A stretch of 10,514 bases of DNA. Source: Methanobacteriota archaeon. GTDB taxonomy: Archaea > Thermoplasmatota > Poseidoniia > MGIII > CG-Epi1. The notes under the pieces are model-generated. The model was not told where the DNA came from, did not search any database, and was given only the letters and a program-made list of their open reading frames with translations. Every line of letters starts with the position of its first letter. Positions within the stretch are counted from its first letter, which is position 1. Below, one piece after another: positions 1 through 6,588 of the stretch. Made by a program: the position numbers and the translations under genes. The stretch is taken from positions 1 through 10,514 of the forward strand of contig PSPB01000012.1 of the NCBI GenBank assembly GCA_003193815.1, written 5' to 3'.

Positions 1-299
1 TGCGTCTTGAAAATACCGAAGTAAAAGGCCGCATTCCTAGTAACGCGGGTAAGATTTTTCTTCGTCACCATTTGGAAACTGCATCCTTTATTAGTTTTTA
101 CATTAACTCTTCGAATACTCGCTAGGTATTCATAGTAGTTGCCCTTGTTGTCCTGTGCATCTGGAAGGTCTTTCTGTGGAACCAACCCATGCCCTAAGAT
201 TTCGGCCATAATAAGCTCTTTAATCACGCCAGGCTGAAGTATGTTGGTAATTCCATATTTCTCCTCAGCTATATCTTGTGTCTTTTTGAGAAGACCCAT
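1..299 (-). CDS. Partial nuclease-like protein, possibly type II restriction endonuclease (5' part, cut by left edge)
   Basis: This reading frame is open from an ATG at 297-299 to the window edge, giving 99 N-terminal residues with no stop. The protein starts MGLLKKTQDIAEEKYGITN. It then has a helix containing ELIMAEILGH, followed by DLPDAQDNKGNYYEYLAS and a basic stretch (TKKNLTRVTRNAAFYFGIF). The spacing PDA...YEY resembles the acidic part of a PD-(D/E)xK nuclease core, although leucine stands where the motif lysine would be. The general style recalls type II restriction endonucleases, but I cannot name a family. The DNA is AT-rich (about 43% GC in the first 60 bases), unlike the GC-rich neighbours, which suggests horizontal transfer. 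The same frame stays open upstream to a TGA at 387-389 (29 more codons of protein-like sequence) but offers no ATG, GTG or TTG. The ATG at 299 is therefore the only usual start. That the gene is real is likely; its function is tentative. Confidence 0.5.
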   Translation of the reverse strand, partial: MGLLKKTQDIAEEKYGITNILQPGVIKELIMAEILGHGLVPQKDLPDAQDNKGNYYEYLASIRRVNVKTNKGCSFQMVTKKNLTRVTRNAAFYFGIFKT

Positions 300-350
300 G
301 ATTTCCGACGTTGACCTAATTTTTTCGCTCCTAAATTCCCTATTTGTTTG

Positions 351-359
351 TATATTAAA
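351..359 (-). promoter_or_regulatory. TATA-like box for the left-edge gene
   Basis: The minus strand reads TTTAATATA here, a good archaeal TATA-box match. A start about 25 bases downstream would fall near 330, leaving a leader of about 30 bases before the ATG at 299. If this box is used, the open frame upstream of the ATG is not translated. The call rests on sequence only. Confidence 0.45.
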
Positions 360-431
360 GATTAGAGCCCCAGCTGCTCCGGCTGCTCATCTCTCGGCTA
401 CTGCCCGGTGTCCTTCAGAAAAGCATCAGCT

Positions 432-440
432 ACATATATA
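432..440 (+). promoter_or_regulatory. TATA-like box for the surface-protein gene
   Basis: The sequence ACATATATA lies about 50 bases before the ATG at 488. Archaeal transcription would start near 460-465, giving a leader of roughly 25 bases. Together with the box at 351-359 on the other strand it makes this interval a divergent promoter region. The rest of 300-431 shows no gene. Confidence 0.5.
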
Positions 441-457
441 GCCCCCGACTCGGCCGG

Positions 458-479
458 CTCCCGGGTTTCCTGCCGGGAG
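458..479 (+). promoter_or_regulatory. Perfect 7-bp inverted repeat covering the Shine-Dalgarno
   Basis: CTCCCGG (458-464) and CCGGGAG (473-479) are exact reverse complements separated by 8 bases. The right arm contains the GGGAG of the Shine-Dalgarno GGGAGTGATC at 475-484, which is close to the archaeal consensus GGAGGTGATC. If the whole repeat is transcribed, the hairpin would hide the ribosome-binding site of the downstream gene. If transcription starts near 462, part of the left arm is missing from the RNA and the repeat may instead act as DNA. Confidence 0.4.
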
Positions 480-487
480 TGATCACC

Positions 488-2821
488 ATGACTCAACAGC
501 GACAATCGCTCAAAGTTCTGCTAGCCACCGCGATGTTGCTCTGCGGAGCATTCGCGGGGCTGCTTCTTGCAACCAATGCGAGCGCGGCTACCTACGACCG
601 GGACGGCTTCGTCCTAGCTGACGGCGCCGGCCTTTCTGGCGCGACAGTCAGTGCGTTCAACAGCGCTACCGGCGCGGTAACGACCACCTCAACGCTCGAA
701 GACGGCTGGTACAGCCTCGACAACCTCGAGGATGGCGACTACCAGTTCGGTTACGAGATGGCGGACTACCTCGCCGTCGTGAACGACGTCACCGTCGACG
801 GCAGCGGCAGCATGGATGATGTTATCCTAGTCGCCACGATGGGCGGCTCCGGCAACTTTACCGGCAACGTCACCGACGGCTCCTCAGTAATCGAGGGTGC
901 CAGCGTCACGCTGGCAGGCGAGGAATATGGTGACGACTGGTGGGGCGGCAGTGCCGCTTACGAGCGCGCTGCAACCACCGACGCCGACGGAAACTTCAGC
1001 TTCAGCGGACTCGCTAACGAGTCCTTTACGCTGCGCGTCACGGCAGCTGGTCACTATTCCTCAATTGGCAGCGCTGTAAATGTCGTGCTTTCAGCGGTCA
1101 ACGATGACAACCTGAAGTATGTACGCATCCTTGACGGCGACGGCAACACGCTGCGCGACGCCGAGGTCATGCTCTACGAGGCTTCGACCGCCACCTGGAC
1201 CGCGGCCGAGAAGCTGGGCGGTGCAACGCACGTCGTGCGCCCCAGTACAGCGGCTAACGGCAACTACATCTTCGCGTTCCACGCAGATTACGCCACCGGC
1301 GTAACCGTGGCTGGCGACGGCGCGGGCGAGAACCTGGAAATCGTGCTCGACTCTGCTTCGAGTGGCACCCGGGTTGCGGCACTGCCGGGCGTCCCCGCAG
1401 TCACCTCGAGCATTCCGGTAATGGACGTCAGTGGCATGACTGTACTGCTGCAACTCAACCCCGGCCCGACGGCTGACGTCGTGGTCACCAGCGAGGCGAG
1501 CATGCTCGCCGACGCGTATGTCGTCGCAGTCGATGAAGCGGTCAACTTCTCGGCGGCCGGCGCGAGCGCGACGGTCGGCATCACCCAGCTGGAGTGGGAC
1601 TTCGGCGAGGGCGGCGCAAGCACCTACGGACAGGAAGAGCTCAACCATTCTTGGAGCGCGGGCGGCAGCTACACAGTCAACCTGACCGCGATGGACCAGT
1701 ACGGCAACGTGGACACTGCCAGCGTCACAATCCTGGTTGACGGCAGCGCGCCCACTTCCAACTTTACGACTACGGTCAAGACTTCCATCGATGACGAAGG
1801 CGCAGCCTACAATGACACCAACGTCGCCGAGGACAGCTCGACGCTGGTCTTCAACGGCTCTGGCTCGAGCGACGGCGAGAGCGAGATTGCCTCCTGGGCG
1901 TGGGACTTCGGCGAAGAGGGCAGCGACAGCGGCTCGGTCGTCAGCAAGCAGTTCAGCGAACCCGGGGAGTATGAGGTCACGCTCACCACCACCGACGCGG
2001 CTGGCAACAGCGCCTCGGATTCGGCAACAATCATCGTGAACGACGTCACCATCCCCGACGCCAAGTTCACTTACTACTACGACATTAACGGCAACGGCAC
2101 CATCGAGGCAGATGAGCAAGCCTTGCAGAAGGCAATGGAAGGCGCTCCGGTAATCTTCAACGCCTCGAGCACCGAGGACAACTTCGACTCACTGGCTGAC
2201 CTCACCTTCAACTGGGTGTTCGATGACGGCATGACCGATTCCGGCGCCATGGTTGAGCATGTTTACGCCGAGCTGAAGGACGAGGGCTTCAACGTCGTCC
2301 TGACGGTCACCGACCGCGCTGGCAACGAAGCGGTCTTCGGAACGCTGGTCGAGCCGGCGACGATGGTGCGGCCTGACCTCTTCGTCTCCTCGCTCAACTT
2401 CACCAACGACTCCCCGCAGGCGGGCGACAACCTCGTGATGGAGGCGACGCTAAAGCTGCTGCAGGAGAACATCACCGGTAGCTTCAACGTCGCATTCTAC
2501 GCCGACTCGATTGCAGCCGGCAACGAGTTTGCTAACATCTCTGTCGATGGCGCTAACCTCAGCGCCGGTATCGAGCACTCATACACGCTAACGGCTACGT
2601 GGAGTAACATCCCCGCAGGCCCGCACACGATTTTTGTCGTGGTCGACGCCACTAACGTAATCGATGAGGGCGTTGAGAAGAACGAGCTGATGAAACTGGT
2701 CACAGTCAAGGCTGCCGACGGCGGCCCTGAATGGAGCTCGATTGGCCTGATTGTTGCTATAGTGATTGCGGTATTCGGGGCGCTCGGCTACATCTACCGC
2801 GACCGGCTCTTCGGTAAGTAA
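488..2821 (+). CDS. Secreted, membrane-anchored PKD/CARDB-domain surface protein
   Basis: I start at the ATG at 488 (777 residues) because a strong Shine-Dalgarno GGGAGTGATC (475-484) precedes it; an in-frame GTG at 479 lies inside that site. A Sec signal peptide covers about residues 1-34, with likely cleavage after ASA. Next come about three carboxypeptidase-regulatory-like beta-sandwich segments (about 36-290). Three PKD-type repeats follow, centred on WDFGEGG (about 370), WDFGEEG (about 472) and WVFDDG (about 576). The loop DINGNGTIEADE (about 532-543) looks like an EF-hand or dockerin calcium site. A CARDB-like domain begins at RPDLFVSS (about 628). A single transmembrane helix (about 752-770) and a short YRDRLFGK tail anchor the C-terminus. 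The protein is thus displayed outside the cell, probably for adhesion or polymer binding. No enzyme domain is visible. The gene converges with pdxS across a 46-base gap (2822-2867) that lacks an obvious T-rich terminator. Confidence 0.85.
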   Translation: MTQQRQSLKVLLATAMLLCGAFAGLLLATNASAATYDRDGFVLADGAGLSGATVSAFNSATGAVTTTSTLEDGWYSLDNLEDGDYQFGYEMADYLAVVNDVTVDGSGSMDDVILVATMGGSGNFTGNVTDGSSVIEGASVTLAGEEYGDDWWGGSAAYERAATTDADGNFSFSGLANESFTLRVTAAGHYSSIGSAVNVVLSAVNDDNLKYVRILDGDGNTLRDAEVMLYEASTATWTAAEKLGGATHVVRPSTAANGNYIFAFHADYATGVTVAGDGAGENLEIVLDSASSGTRVAALPGVPAVTSSIPVMDVSGMTVLLQLNPGPTADVVVTSEASMLADAYVVAVDEAVNFSAAGASATVGITQLEWDFGEGGASTYGQEELNHSWSAGGSYTVNLTAMDQYGNVDTASVTILVDGSAPTSNFTTTVKTSIDDEGAAYNDTNVAEDSSTLVFNGSGSSDGESEIASWAWDFGEEGSDSGSVVSKQFSEPGEYEVTLTTTDAAGNSASDSATIIVNDVTIPDAKFTYYYDINGNGTIEADEQALQKAMEGAPVIFNASSTEDNFDSLADLTFNWVFDDGMTDSGAMVEHVYAELKDEGFNVVLTVTDRAGNEAVFGTLVEPATMVRPDLFVSSLNFTNDSPQAGDNLVMEATLKLLQENITGSFNVAFYADSIAAGNEFANISVDGANLSAGIEHSYTLTATWSNIPAGPHTIFVVVDATNVIDEGVEKNELMKLVTVKAADGGPEWSSIGLIVAIVIAVFGALGYIYRDRLFGK

Positions 2822-2867
2822 GTCTGCAAGGGGCTTTCAGTGGCGCCAGACCAGTCAGTACTCGGGC

Positions 2868-3860
2868 TCAGTGCCCGCGCGAAGCCATCTTCGTTTCCAG
2901 CGCCGCCTCTTCCAGGCCGTCCATCGCGCTGCCGAGGTCGCCCGAGACTTTCGCCACGACGTGCGGGTCGTCGAAGTGCGCTGTCGCTTCCACGATGGCG
3001 CGCGCGCGTTCGGCCGGGTCGTCAGACTTGAAGATGCCCGAGCCAACGAATAGTCCATCCATCCCGAACTGCATCATCAGTGCCGCGTCGGCCGGCGTCG
3101 CGATGCCGCCCGCGGTGAAGGTAACAACCGGCAGCCGCCCCAGCTTCGCAACTTCGTCCATCAGTTCGGTTACTTCCACCTCGATTTGCGATCGCGGCAT
3201 CTCGAACGGAGTCGCGCCGGACGATGAGCCGAGGTTGGTCACCACCTCACGGTCAAGTTCAAAATATTTGTCGACGACGCGCGTCGCCATCGCGGCGCGG
3301 TCGTCAGACTGCTGCACCGCCGCAATTTCGGCGTCAAGCAGCCGCGCATGGCGCATGGCTGCAACGATGTTCCCCGTCCCCGCCTCGCCCTTGGTGCGAA
3401 TCATGGCCGAGCCTTCCCAGACGCGGCGCAGCCCCTCGCCGAGCGAAGTGGCGCCGCAAACGAACGGGACGGTGAAGTTGCGCTTGATGACGTGGAAGTA
3501 GGGGTCGGCCGGCGTCAGCACTTCCGACTCGTCAATCATGTCCACTCCGAGGGCCTCGAGCACGCGCGCCTCGGCGGTGTGGCCGATGCGGCACTTGGCC
3601 ATCACCGGAATCGTGGTGCAGTCGATAATTTCGCGAATCTTCTGCGGCTCCGACATGCGCGCAACGCCGCCTTCGGCACGGATATCGGCCGGCACGCGCT
3701 CGAGCGCCATGACGGCGACGGCGCCGGCGTCCTCGGCGATGGCCGCCTGCTCCGCATTGGTGACGTCCATGATGACGCCGCCTTTCTGCATGCGGGCGAA
3801 GCCGCGCTTCACCAGTTCCGGGCCGTGTCTCAGCGAATGTAGGTCGAGTTCGAGTGGCAT
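2868..3860 (-). CDS. pdxS: Pyridoxal 5'-phosphate synthase, lyase/synthase subunit PdxS
   Basis: PdxS builds pyridoxal 5'-phosphate from ribose 5-phosphate, glyceraldehyde 3-phosphate and ammonia supplied by the glutaminase PdxT. The 330-residue protein shows the family's TIM-barrel landmarks. These are [16 protein letters not shown] with the conserved Asp32, [10 protein letters not shown] with the first Schiff-base lysine Lys89, and [12 protein letters not shown] with the second lysine Lys157. [19 protein letters not shown] and [11 protein letters not shown] form the phosphate-binding end. Bacterial PdxS is about 295 residues; the extra length lies mostly in an insert at about 170-220, as in archaeal members. 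The ATG at 3860 starts 10 bases after tRNA-Ala(CGC) on the same strand, with no Shine-Dalgarno, so the mRNA is probably released by tRNA processing or has a very short leader. No pdxT is present in the window. Kbl, encoded nearby, is a PLP enzyme. Confidence 0.97.
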   Translation of the reverse strand: MPLELDLHSLRHGPELVKRGFARMQKGGVIMDVTNAEQAAIAEDAGAVAVMALERVPADIRAEGGVARMSEPQKIREIIDCTTIPVMAKCRIGHTAEARVLEALGVDMIDESEVLTPADPYFHVIKRNFTVPFVCGATSLGEGLRRVWEGSAMIRTKGEAGTGNIVAAMRHARLLDAEIAAVQQSDDRAAMATRVVDKYFELDREVVTNLGSSSGATPFEMPRSQIEVEVTELMDEVAKLGRLPVVTFTAGGIATPADAALMMQFGMDGLFVGSGIFKSDDPAERARAIVEATAHFDDPHVVAKVSGDLGSAMDGLEEAALETKMASRGH

Positions 3861-3870
3861 GTTATGCTTC

Positions 3871-3947
3871 TGGTGGACCGGGCGGGATTTGAACCCGCGG
3901 CCTCCGCCTTGCGAAGGCGGCGATCTTCCGGGCTGATCTACCGGCCC
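3871..3947 (-). tRNA. tRNA-Ala(CGC), 3' CCA encoded
   Basis: The minus strand folds into a complete cloverleaf of 74 bases plus an encoded CCA (3871-3873). The acceptor stem is GGGCCGG/CCGGTCC with a G3-U70 pair, the classic alanine identity element, and the discriminator is A. The D stem is GATC/GATC. The anticodon stem is CCGCC/GGCGG with loop TTCGCAA. The anticodon CGC (3911-3913 on the plus strand) reads GCG alanine codons. The T stem is GCGGG/CCCGC with loop TTCAAAT. No intron is present. The gene lies between the DUF1292-like gene and pdxS on the same strand. Confidence 0.96.
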
Positions 3948-3972
3948 ACTCCCGCGGCGGCATTCCCCGCCG

Positions 3973-3980
3973 GCAATAAG
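3973..3980 (-). promoter_or_regulatory. Possible TATA-like box for tRNA-Ala and pdxS
   Basis: The minus strand reads CCTTATTG at this spot, about 26-33 bases before the tRNA 5' end, in the 46-base gap after the upstream gene. A start 25 bases downstream would fall almost at the first tRNA base. A 6-bp GC inverted repeat (CGGCGG 3955-3960, CCGCCG 3967-3972) lies between box and tRNA. The box is a weak match. Confidence 0.3.
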
Positions 3981-3993
3981 GTTTCACTTGTCG

Positions 3994-4797
3994 CTACGCC
4001 GCCAAGTGTTCCTGCGCCGCCTCGGCCAGTGCGTTGAAGAGCTCTTCATCATCAACCGATTCGTAGCCGCCGCCCTTGGCAACGTGCAGGATATCCACCT
4101 CGAGCACATCCTCGCCGCCTTCGGCGGGTGACATCACCGCATACTCTTCGCCCTCAACCTCGAGCGTGCCGTGGACCCGGAAGCGGTGCTCCCTGCCTTC
4201 GGAGTCGGTCAGCACTTCGATGTCGCCGGCATCGGGCGTTGCGGGAGCGTCCGCCGCAGCCTTGCTGCCGCCCATGAACGGAAGGCTCCAGCCACCTGCG
4301 GTGTCGGCAACGCTGATTTCGCGCCCCATCGCTTCGGACCAGCCGCTGATAATCGCCTCCTGGTCGAATCCCGAGCTGGCTTCGAGCTTGCTCCAGTTGT
4401 TGATTGCCCAGGGAGGCTTCTCGAACTTGTCGGCCAGCAGCCGCAGGAACATACGCAGGTCGTTAGGGTTGGCGGTCCCGATTTTCAGCTGGAGGTAACA
4501 GTTGCGCGGGACGCCGTAGAAGCCCTTGTATTTCTGCGCTGAAAGTCGCGCCTTGAAACCGGCGAAGCGGAAGGCGGCGGTCCAGTTCATCTCGTCAAAG
4601 CCGCTCTCGCGCAGTTTCACCTTCGCGTCGGAATCGATTTCCTGCGCGCAGGTCCAGAAGGCGTCGAAGAAGTCGGTCAGCCAGACCAGCCCGAAGGTGC
4701 CCCGGCCGACCGTCTCCAGCTGCCCTTTCTGTAGCAGCTTGCGCTTCGCCAGCGGGTGCTTTTTACGAGGCTGCGCCAGCAGGGTCACGACGTGCAT
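3994..4797 (-). CDS. Unrecognised protein with a C-terminal DUF1292 (UPF0473)-like domain
   Basis: The 267-residue protein has no signal peptide or membrane segment and is probably cytoplasmic. Residues 1-150 are not recognised: a basic start (RKKHPLAKRKLL), then GRGTFGLVWLTDFFDAFW and a mixed helix/strand region with several aromatic residues. A low-complexity Ala/Pro/Asp linker follows at about 180-192. The last 75 residues (DIEVLTDSEGREHRFRVHG, then EVEGEEYAVMSP, then YESVDDEELFNAL) match the pattern of DUF1292/UPF0473, small acidic proteins best known from Firmicutes and of unknown function. That match is made by eye. The ATG at 4797 has no Shine-Dalgarno, but a TATA-like TTTTATC lies about 26 bases upstream, which fits a leaderless mRNA. 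The gene is followed by tRNA-Ala and pdxS and is divergent from dnaG. I do not assign a function. Confidence 0.75.
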   Translation of the reverse strand: MHVVTLLAQPRKKHPLAKRKLLQKGQLETVGRGTFGLVWLTDFFDAFWTCAQEIDSDAKVKLRESGFDEMNWTAAFRFAGFKARLSAQKYKGFYGVPRNCYLQLKIGTANPNDLRMFLRLLADKFEKPPWAINNWSKLEASSGFDQEAIISGWSEAMGREISVADTAGGWSLPFMGGSKAAADAPATPDAGDIEVLTDSEGREHRFRVHGTLEVEGEEYAVMSPAEGGEDVLEVDILHVAKGGGYESVDDEELFNALAEAAQEHLAA

Positions 4798-4818
4798 TGC
4801 GCCGGCAGCATGGGGCTG

Positions 4819-4826
4819 GATAAAAT
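4819..4826 (-). promoter_or_regulatory. TATA-like box suggesting a leaderless transcript
   Basis: The minus strand reads ATTTTATC-like sequence here, centred about 26 bases before the ATG at 4797. Archaeal initiation would thus begin at or within a base or two of the start codon. A second AT-rich element at 4848-4857 could serve either strand and would instead give a leader of about 30 bases. Confidence 0.4.
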
Positions 4827-4860
4827 GGCTCCGTCGCGGACCGCCAGCTTTAATTAGGTC

Positions 4861-4909
4861 CCGGTACCGGCCGGGTCGGCCTGCGGGCCATTACGGTAAT
4901 CACTTTATC
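4861..4909 (+). promoter_or_regulatory. Probable dnaG operon control region: two palindromes and a TATA-like box
   Basis: CCGGTACCGG (4861-4870) and ATTACGGTAAT (4890-4900) are both perfect palindromes. The second ends four bases before a TATA-like TTTATC (4904-4909). Initiation about 25 bases downstream would fall near 4932 and give a leader of about 58 bases to the dnaG ATG. A site this close to the TATA box would suit an operator or an activator site. The role is inferred. Confidence 0.4.
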
Positions 4910-4989
4910 GACTCTCAACAAAGAGTCCTGGACCAGACGTTCGGACTTGCTTGAGAGAGGCTCAGGCCGCACAAGCAAAAGGTGGAAAA

Positions 4990-6297
4990 ATGACAGACCC
5001 CAACAGTAGTAAGTACGTTATCCAAGCCAGAATCACGGCCAGCGGCGTGGTTGAGCGATCCGACGTAGTCGGTGCAATCTTCGGTCAGACCGAAGGATTG
5101 CTCGGCAACGAACTGGACCTCCGGGACATGCAGAAATCGGGCCGTATGGGCCGGATTGAAGTGGACATCAAGAGTAGCAAGGGCAAGTCCATTGGCGAAA
5201 TTACCATAGCCTCCAGTATGGACCAGGTGGAGACTTCGGTCTTCGCCGCCGCGCTCGAGACAGTCGAGCGCGTCGGTCCCTGCAAGGCGACCCTCAAGGT
5301 AATCAGCCTCGAGGACAGCCGTGCCGGCAAGCGCGACCAGATTATTGAGCGCGCCCGCGAGCTGCTGCTCGGCATCGTGACCGAGTCCCGCAGCGCCGGA
5401 GTCAACATAACCGACTCCGTCAGGCAGCTGATCCAGACTGATGAAATCGTCTCTTACGGCGGCAAGCTCCCCGCGGGGCCCAACGTCGAGAACAGTGACG
5501 CCATCATTCTGGTCGAGGGACGCAGCGACGTCCTGAACCTGCTGCGGCACAGTATCAAGAACGCTATCTCTGTCGAGGGGACCAACATTCCCAAGGAGAT
5601 TGTCGAGCTCTGCAAGTCGCGCACCGTCACCGCTTTCGTCGATGGCGACCGCGGCGGCGAGATGATCCTGCGCGAGCTGTTCCAGGTCGCCGAGATTAAT
5701 TATGTCGCGCGCGCACCAACCAACACCGAAGTCGAACACCTCGGGCACAAGCAGATTATGAAGTGCCTGCGCGACAAGTCGACTACCGAGCTGTTCAAGG
5801 ACCAGAACAAGTGGGCGCAAGATGGCAAGAAAAAGCGCTCGCGACGTGGCGGACGCAAGTCGAAGGCCAGCAAGGACACGAAAGCGCCCGCAGAGGCGCT
5901 AGCCGCTGTGCCCTCGGCAGCGGCGGAAGAGCCCGCGGCCCCGGCTGAGGCACCTGCAGAGGAGCCAGCCGCTGAGCCAGAGGCAGTCAAGGCTGCCGCC
6001 CCCGCAGAAGCACAGGCACTGCTCGAGCACCTTGACGCGCTCAAGGGCAGCAAGAACGTGCGGCTGCTCTCGGGCGAGAAGCTGAGCGACGAACTCCCGA
6101 TTACCAAGCTGCAGGAAAAGCTGCAGAAGAAGGGAAACAACGGCGTCACAGCACTGGTGATGGACGGCATCATCACCCAGCGACTGGTCGACCTCGCCCC
6201 CGAGGCAGGTATCTCGACCGTCGTTGCCGAGAAGAAGGGGCCACTGCCGCGCAAGCCGGTCGGCCTCTCACTCTACACCCGTAGCGACCTTAGCTAA
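4990..6297 (+). CDS. dnaG: Archaeal DnaG primase-like protein (TOPRIM)
   Basis: The protein belongs to the archaeal DnaG family: TOPRIM proteins found with the RNA exosome and also reported to have primase activity. I choose the ATG at 4990 (435 residues), preceded by GGTGG at 4981-4985, over the in-frame TTG at 4951. The N-terminal domain has the typical KYVIQARITASGVVERSDVV and GAIFGQTEGLLGNELDLRD. The TOPRIM domain shows ILVEGRSDVLNLLRH with Glu176 and FVDGDRGGE with Asp218 and Asp220, so its metal-binding acidic residues are intact. A basic patch (KKKRSRRGGRKSK, about 279-292) is followed by an Ala/Pro/Glu-rich linker (about 298-341). The family's C-terminal domain then follows (GVTALVMDGIITQRLVDLA), the part linked to exosome binding. 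The gene heads a plus-strand cluster with four further genes; a 63-base gap holding its own TATA-like box separates it from the next one. Confidence 0.95.
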   Translation: MTDPNSSKYVIQARITASGVVERSDVVGAIFGQTEGLLGNELDLRDMQKSGRMGRIEVDIKSSKGKSIGEITIASSMDQVETSVFAAALETVERVGPCKATLKVISLEDSRAGKRDQIIERARELLLGIVTESRSAGVNITDSVRQLIQTDEIVSYGGKLPAGPNVENSDAIILVEGRSDVLNLLRHSIKNAISVEGTNIPKEIVELCKSRTVTAFVDGDRGGEMILRELFQVAEINYVARAPTNTEVEHLGHKQIMKCLRDKSTTELFKDQNKWAQDGKKKRSRRGGRKSKASKDTKAPAEALAAVPSAAAEEPAAPAEAPAEEPAAEPEAVKAAAPAEAQALLEHLDALKGSKNVRLLSGEKLSDELPITKLQEKLQKKGNNGVTALVMDGIITQRLVDLAPEAGISTVVAEKKGPLPRKPVGLSLYTRSDLS

Positions 6298-6321
6298 GGC
6301 AGCCCGGCCGCCTTGGCAAAT

Positions 6322-6330
6322 GGTTAAATC
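6322..6330 (+). promoter_or_regulatory. Possible TATA-like box before the 75-aa gene
   Basis: GGTTAAATC lies about 35 bases before the ATG at 6361 in the 63-base gap after dnaG. Initiation near 6351 would give a leader of about 10 bases. The downstream four genes could therefore be transcribed apart from dnaG. No terminator-like T-run is seen in the gap. Confidence 0.35.
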
Positions 6331-6360
6331 CGCCGGCAGCCGTCGCCAGTCGGCGAGAGC

Positions 6361-6588
6361 ATGGCAGATGACAACAGCATAGACGAAGAGGGCCTGCGGC
6401 GCTCAGCGCGTAGCCAGATAATCGTGGACACAATCGAGCGCAGTCTCGAGAAGATGATGTTCGTCGAAACGAACATGGCGCGCGAGATGGATTCCAAGGA
6501 CCTGTTTCAGGTCAAGCGCGAAGCGGTCGCGGCGGTAGCCGAACTGCGCTACGCGCTCTCAATCCTGACCGGAAAGCTGGAAATCTGA
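6361..6588 (+). CDS. Small conserved-looking protein of unknown function
   Basis: I do not recognise this 75-residue protein. It has an acidic N-terminus (MADDNSIDEEG), then one long probably helical region with evenly spaced hydrophobic residues (IIVDTIERSLEKMMFVETNM, then REAVAAVAELRYALSILTGKLEI). There are no cysteines, signal peptide or membrane segment, so a cytoplasmic helical, perhaps dimeric, protein is likely. That it is a real gene is supported by its operon position: its TGA (6586-6588) overlaps the pyrF ATG by one base, and pyrF in turn overlaps ccmA. The sequence before its ATG (GCGAGAGC) is a poor Shine-Dalgarno. Translational coupling to pyrF is probable. Its role cannot be read from the sequence. 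Confidence 0.8.
   Translation: MADDNSIDEEGLRRSARSQIIVDTIERSLEKMMFVETNMAREMDSKDLFQVKREAVAAVAELRYALSILTGKLEI

Noticed and set aside
241..441. 66-codon open frame on the plus strand
   Set aside because: It runs antisense through the left-edge gene and both TATA-like boxes. The minus-strand reading gives a more protein-like sequence.
1091..2119. 342-codon open frame on the minus strand
   Set aside because: It lies wholly opposite the surface-protein gene, has a repetitive valine/arginine-rich composition and no recognisable domain. It is a by-product of the GC-rich codon pattern on the other strand.
4951..4989. TTG start adding 13 residues to DnaG
   Set aside because: The ATG at 4990 has a GGTGG just upstream and begins exactly where the archaeal family begins (MTDPNSSKYVI).
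4915..5820. 301-codon open frame on the minus strand
   Set aside because: It is antisense to dnaG, whose identity is certain, and shows no family features of its own.
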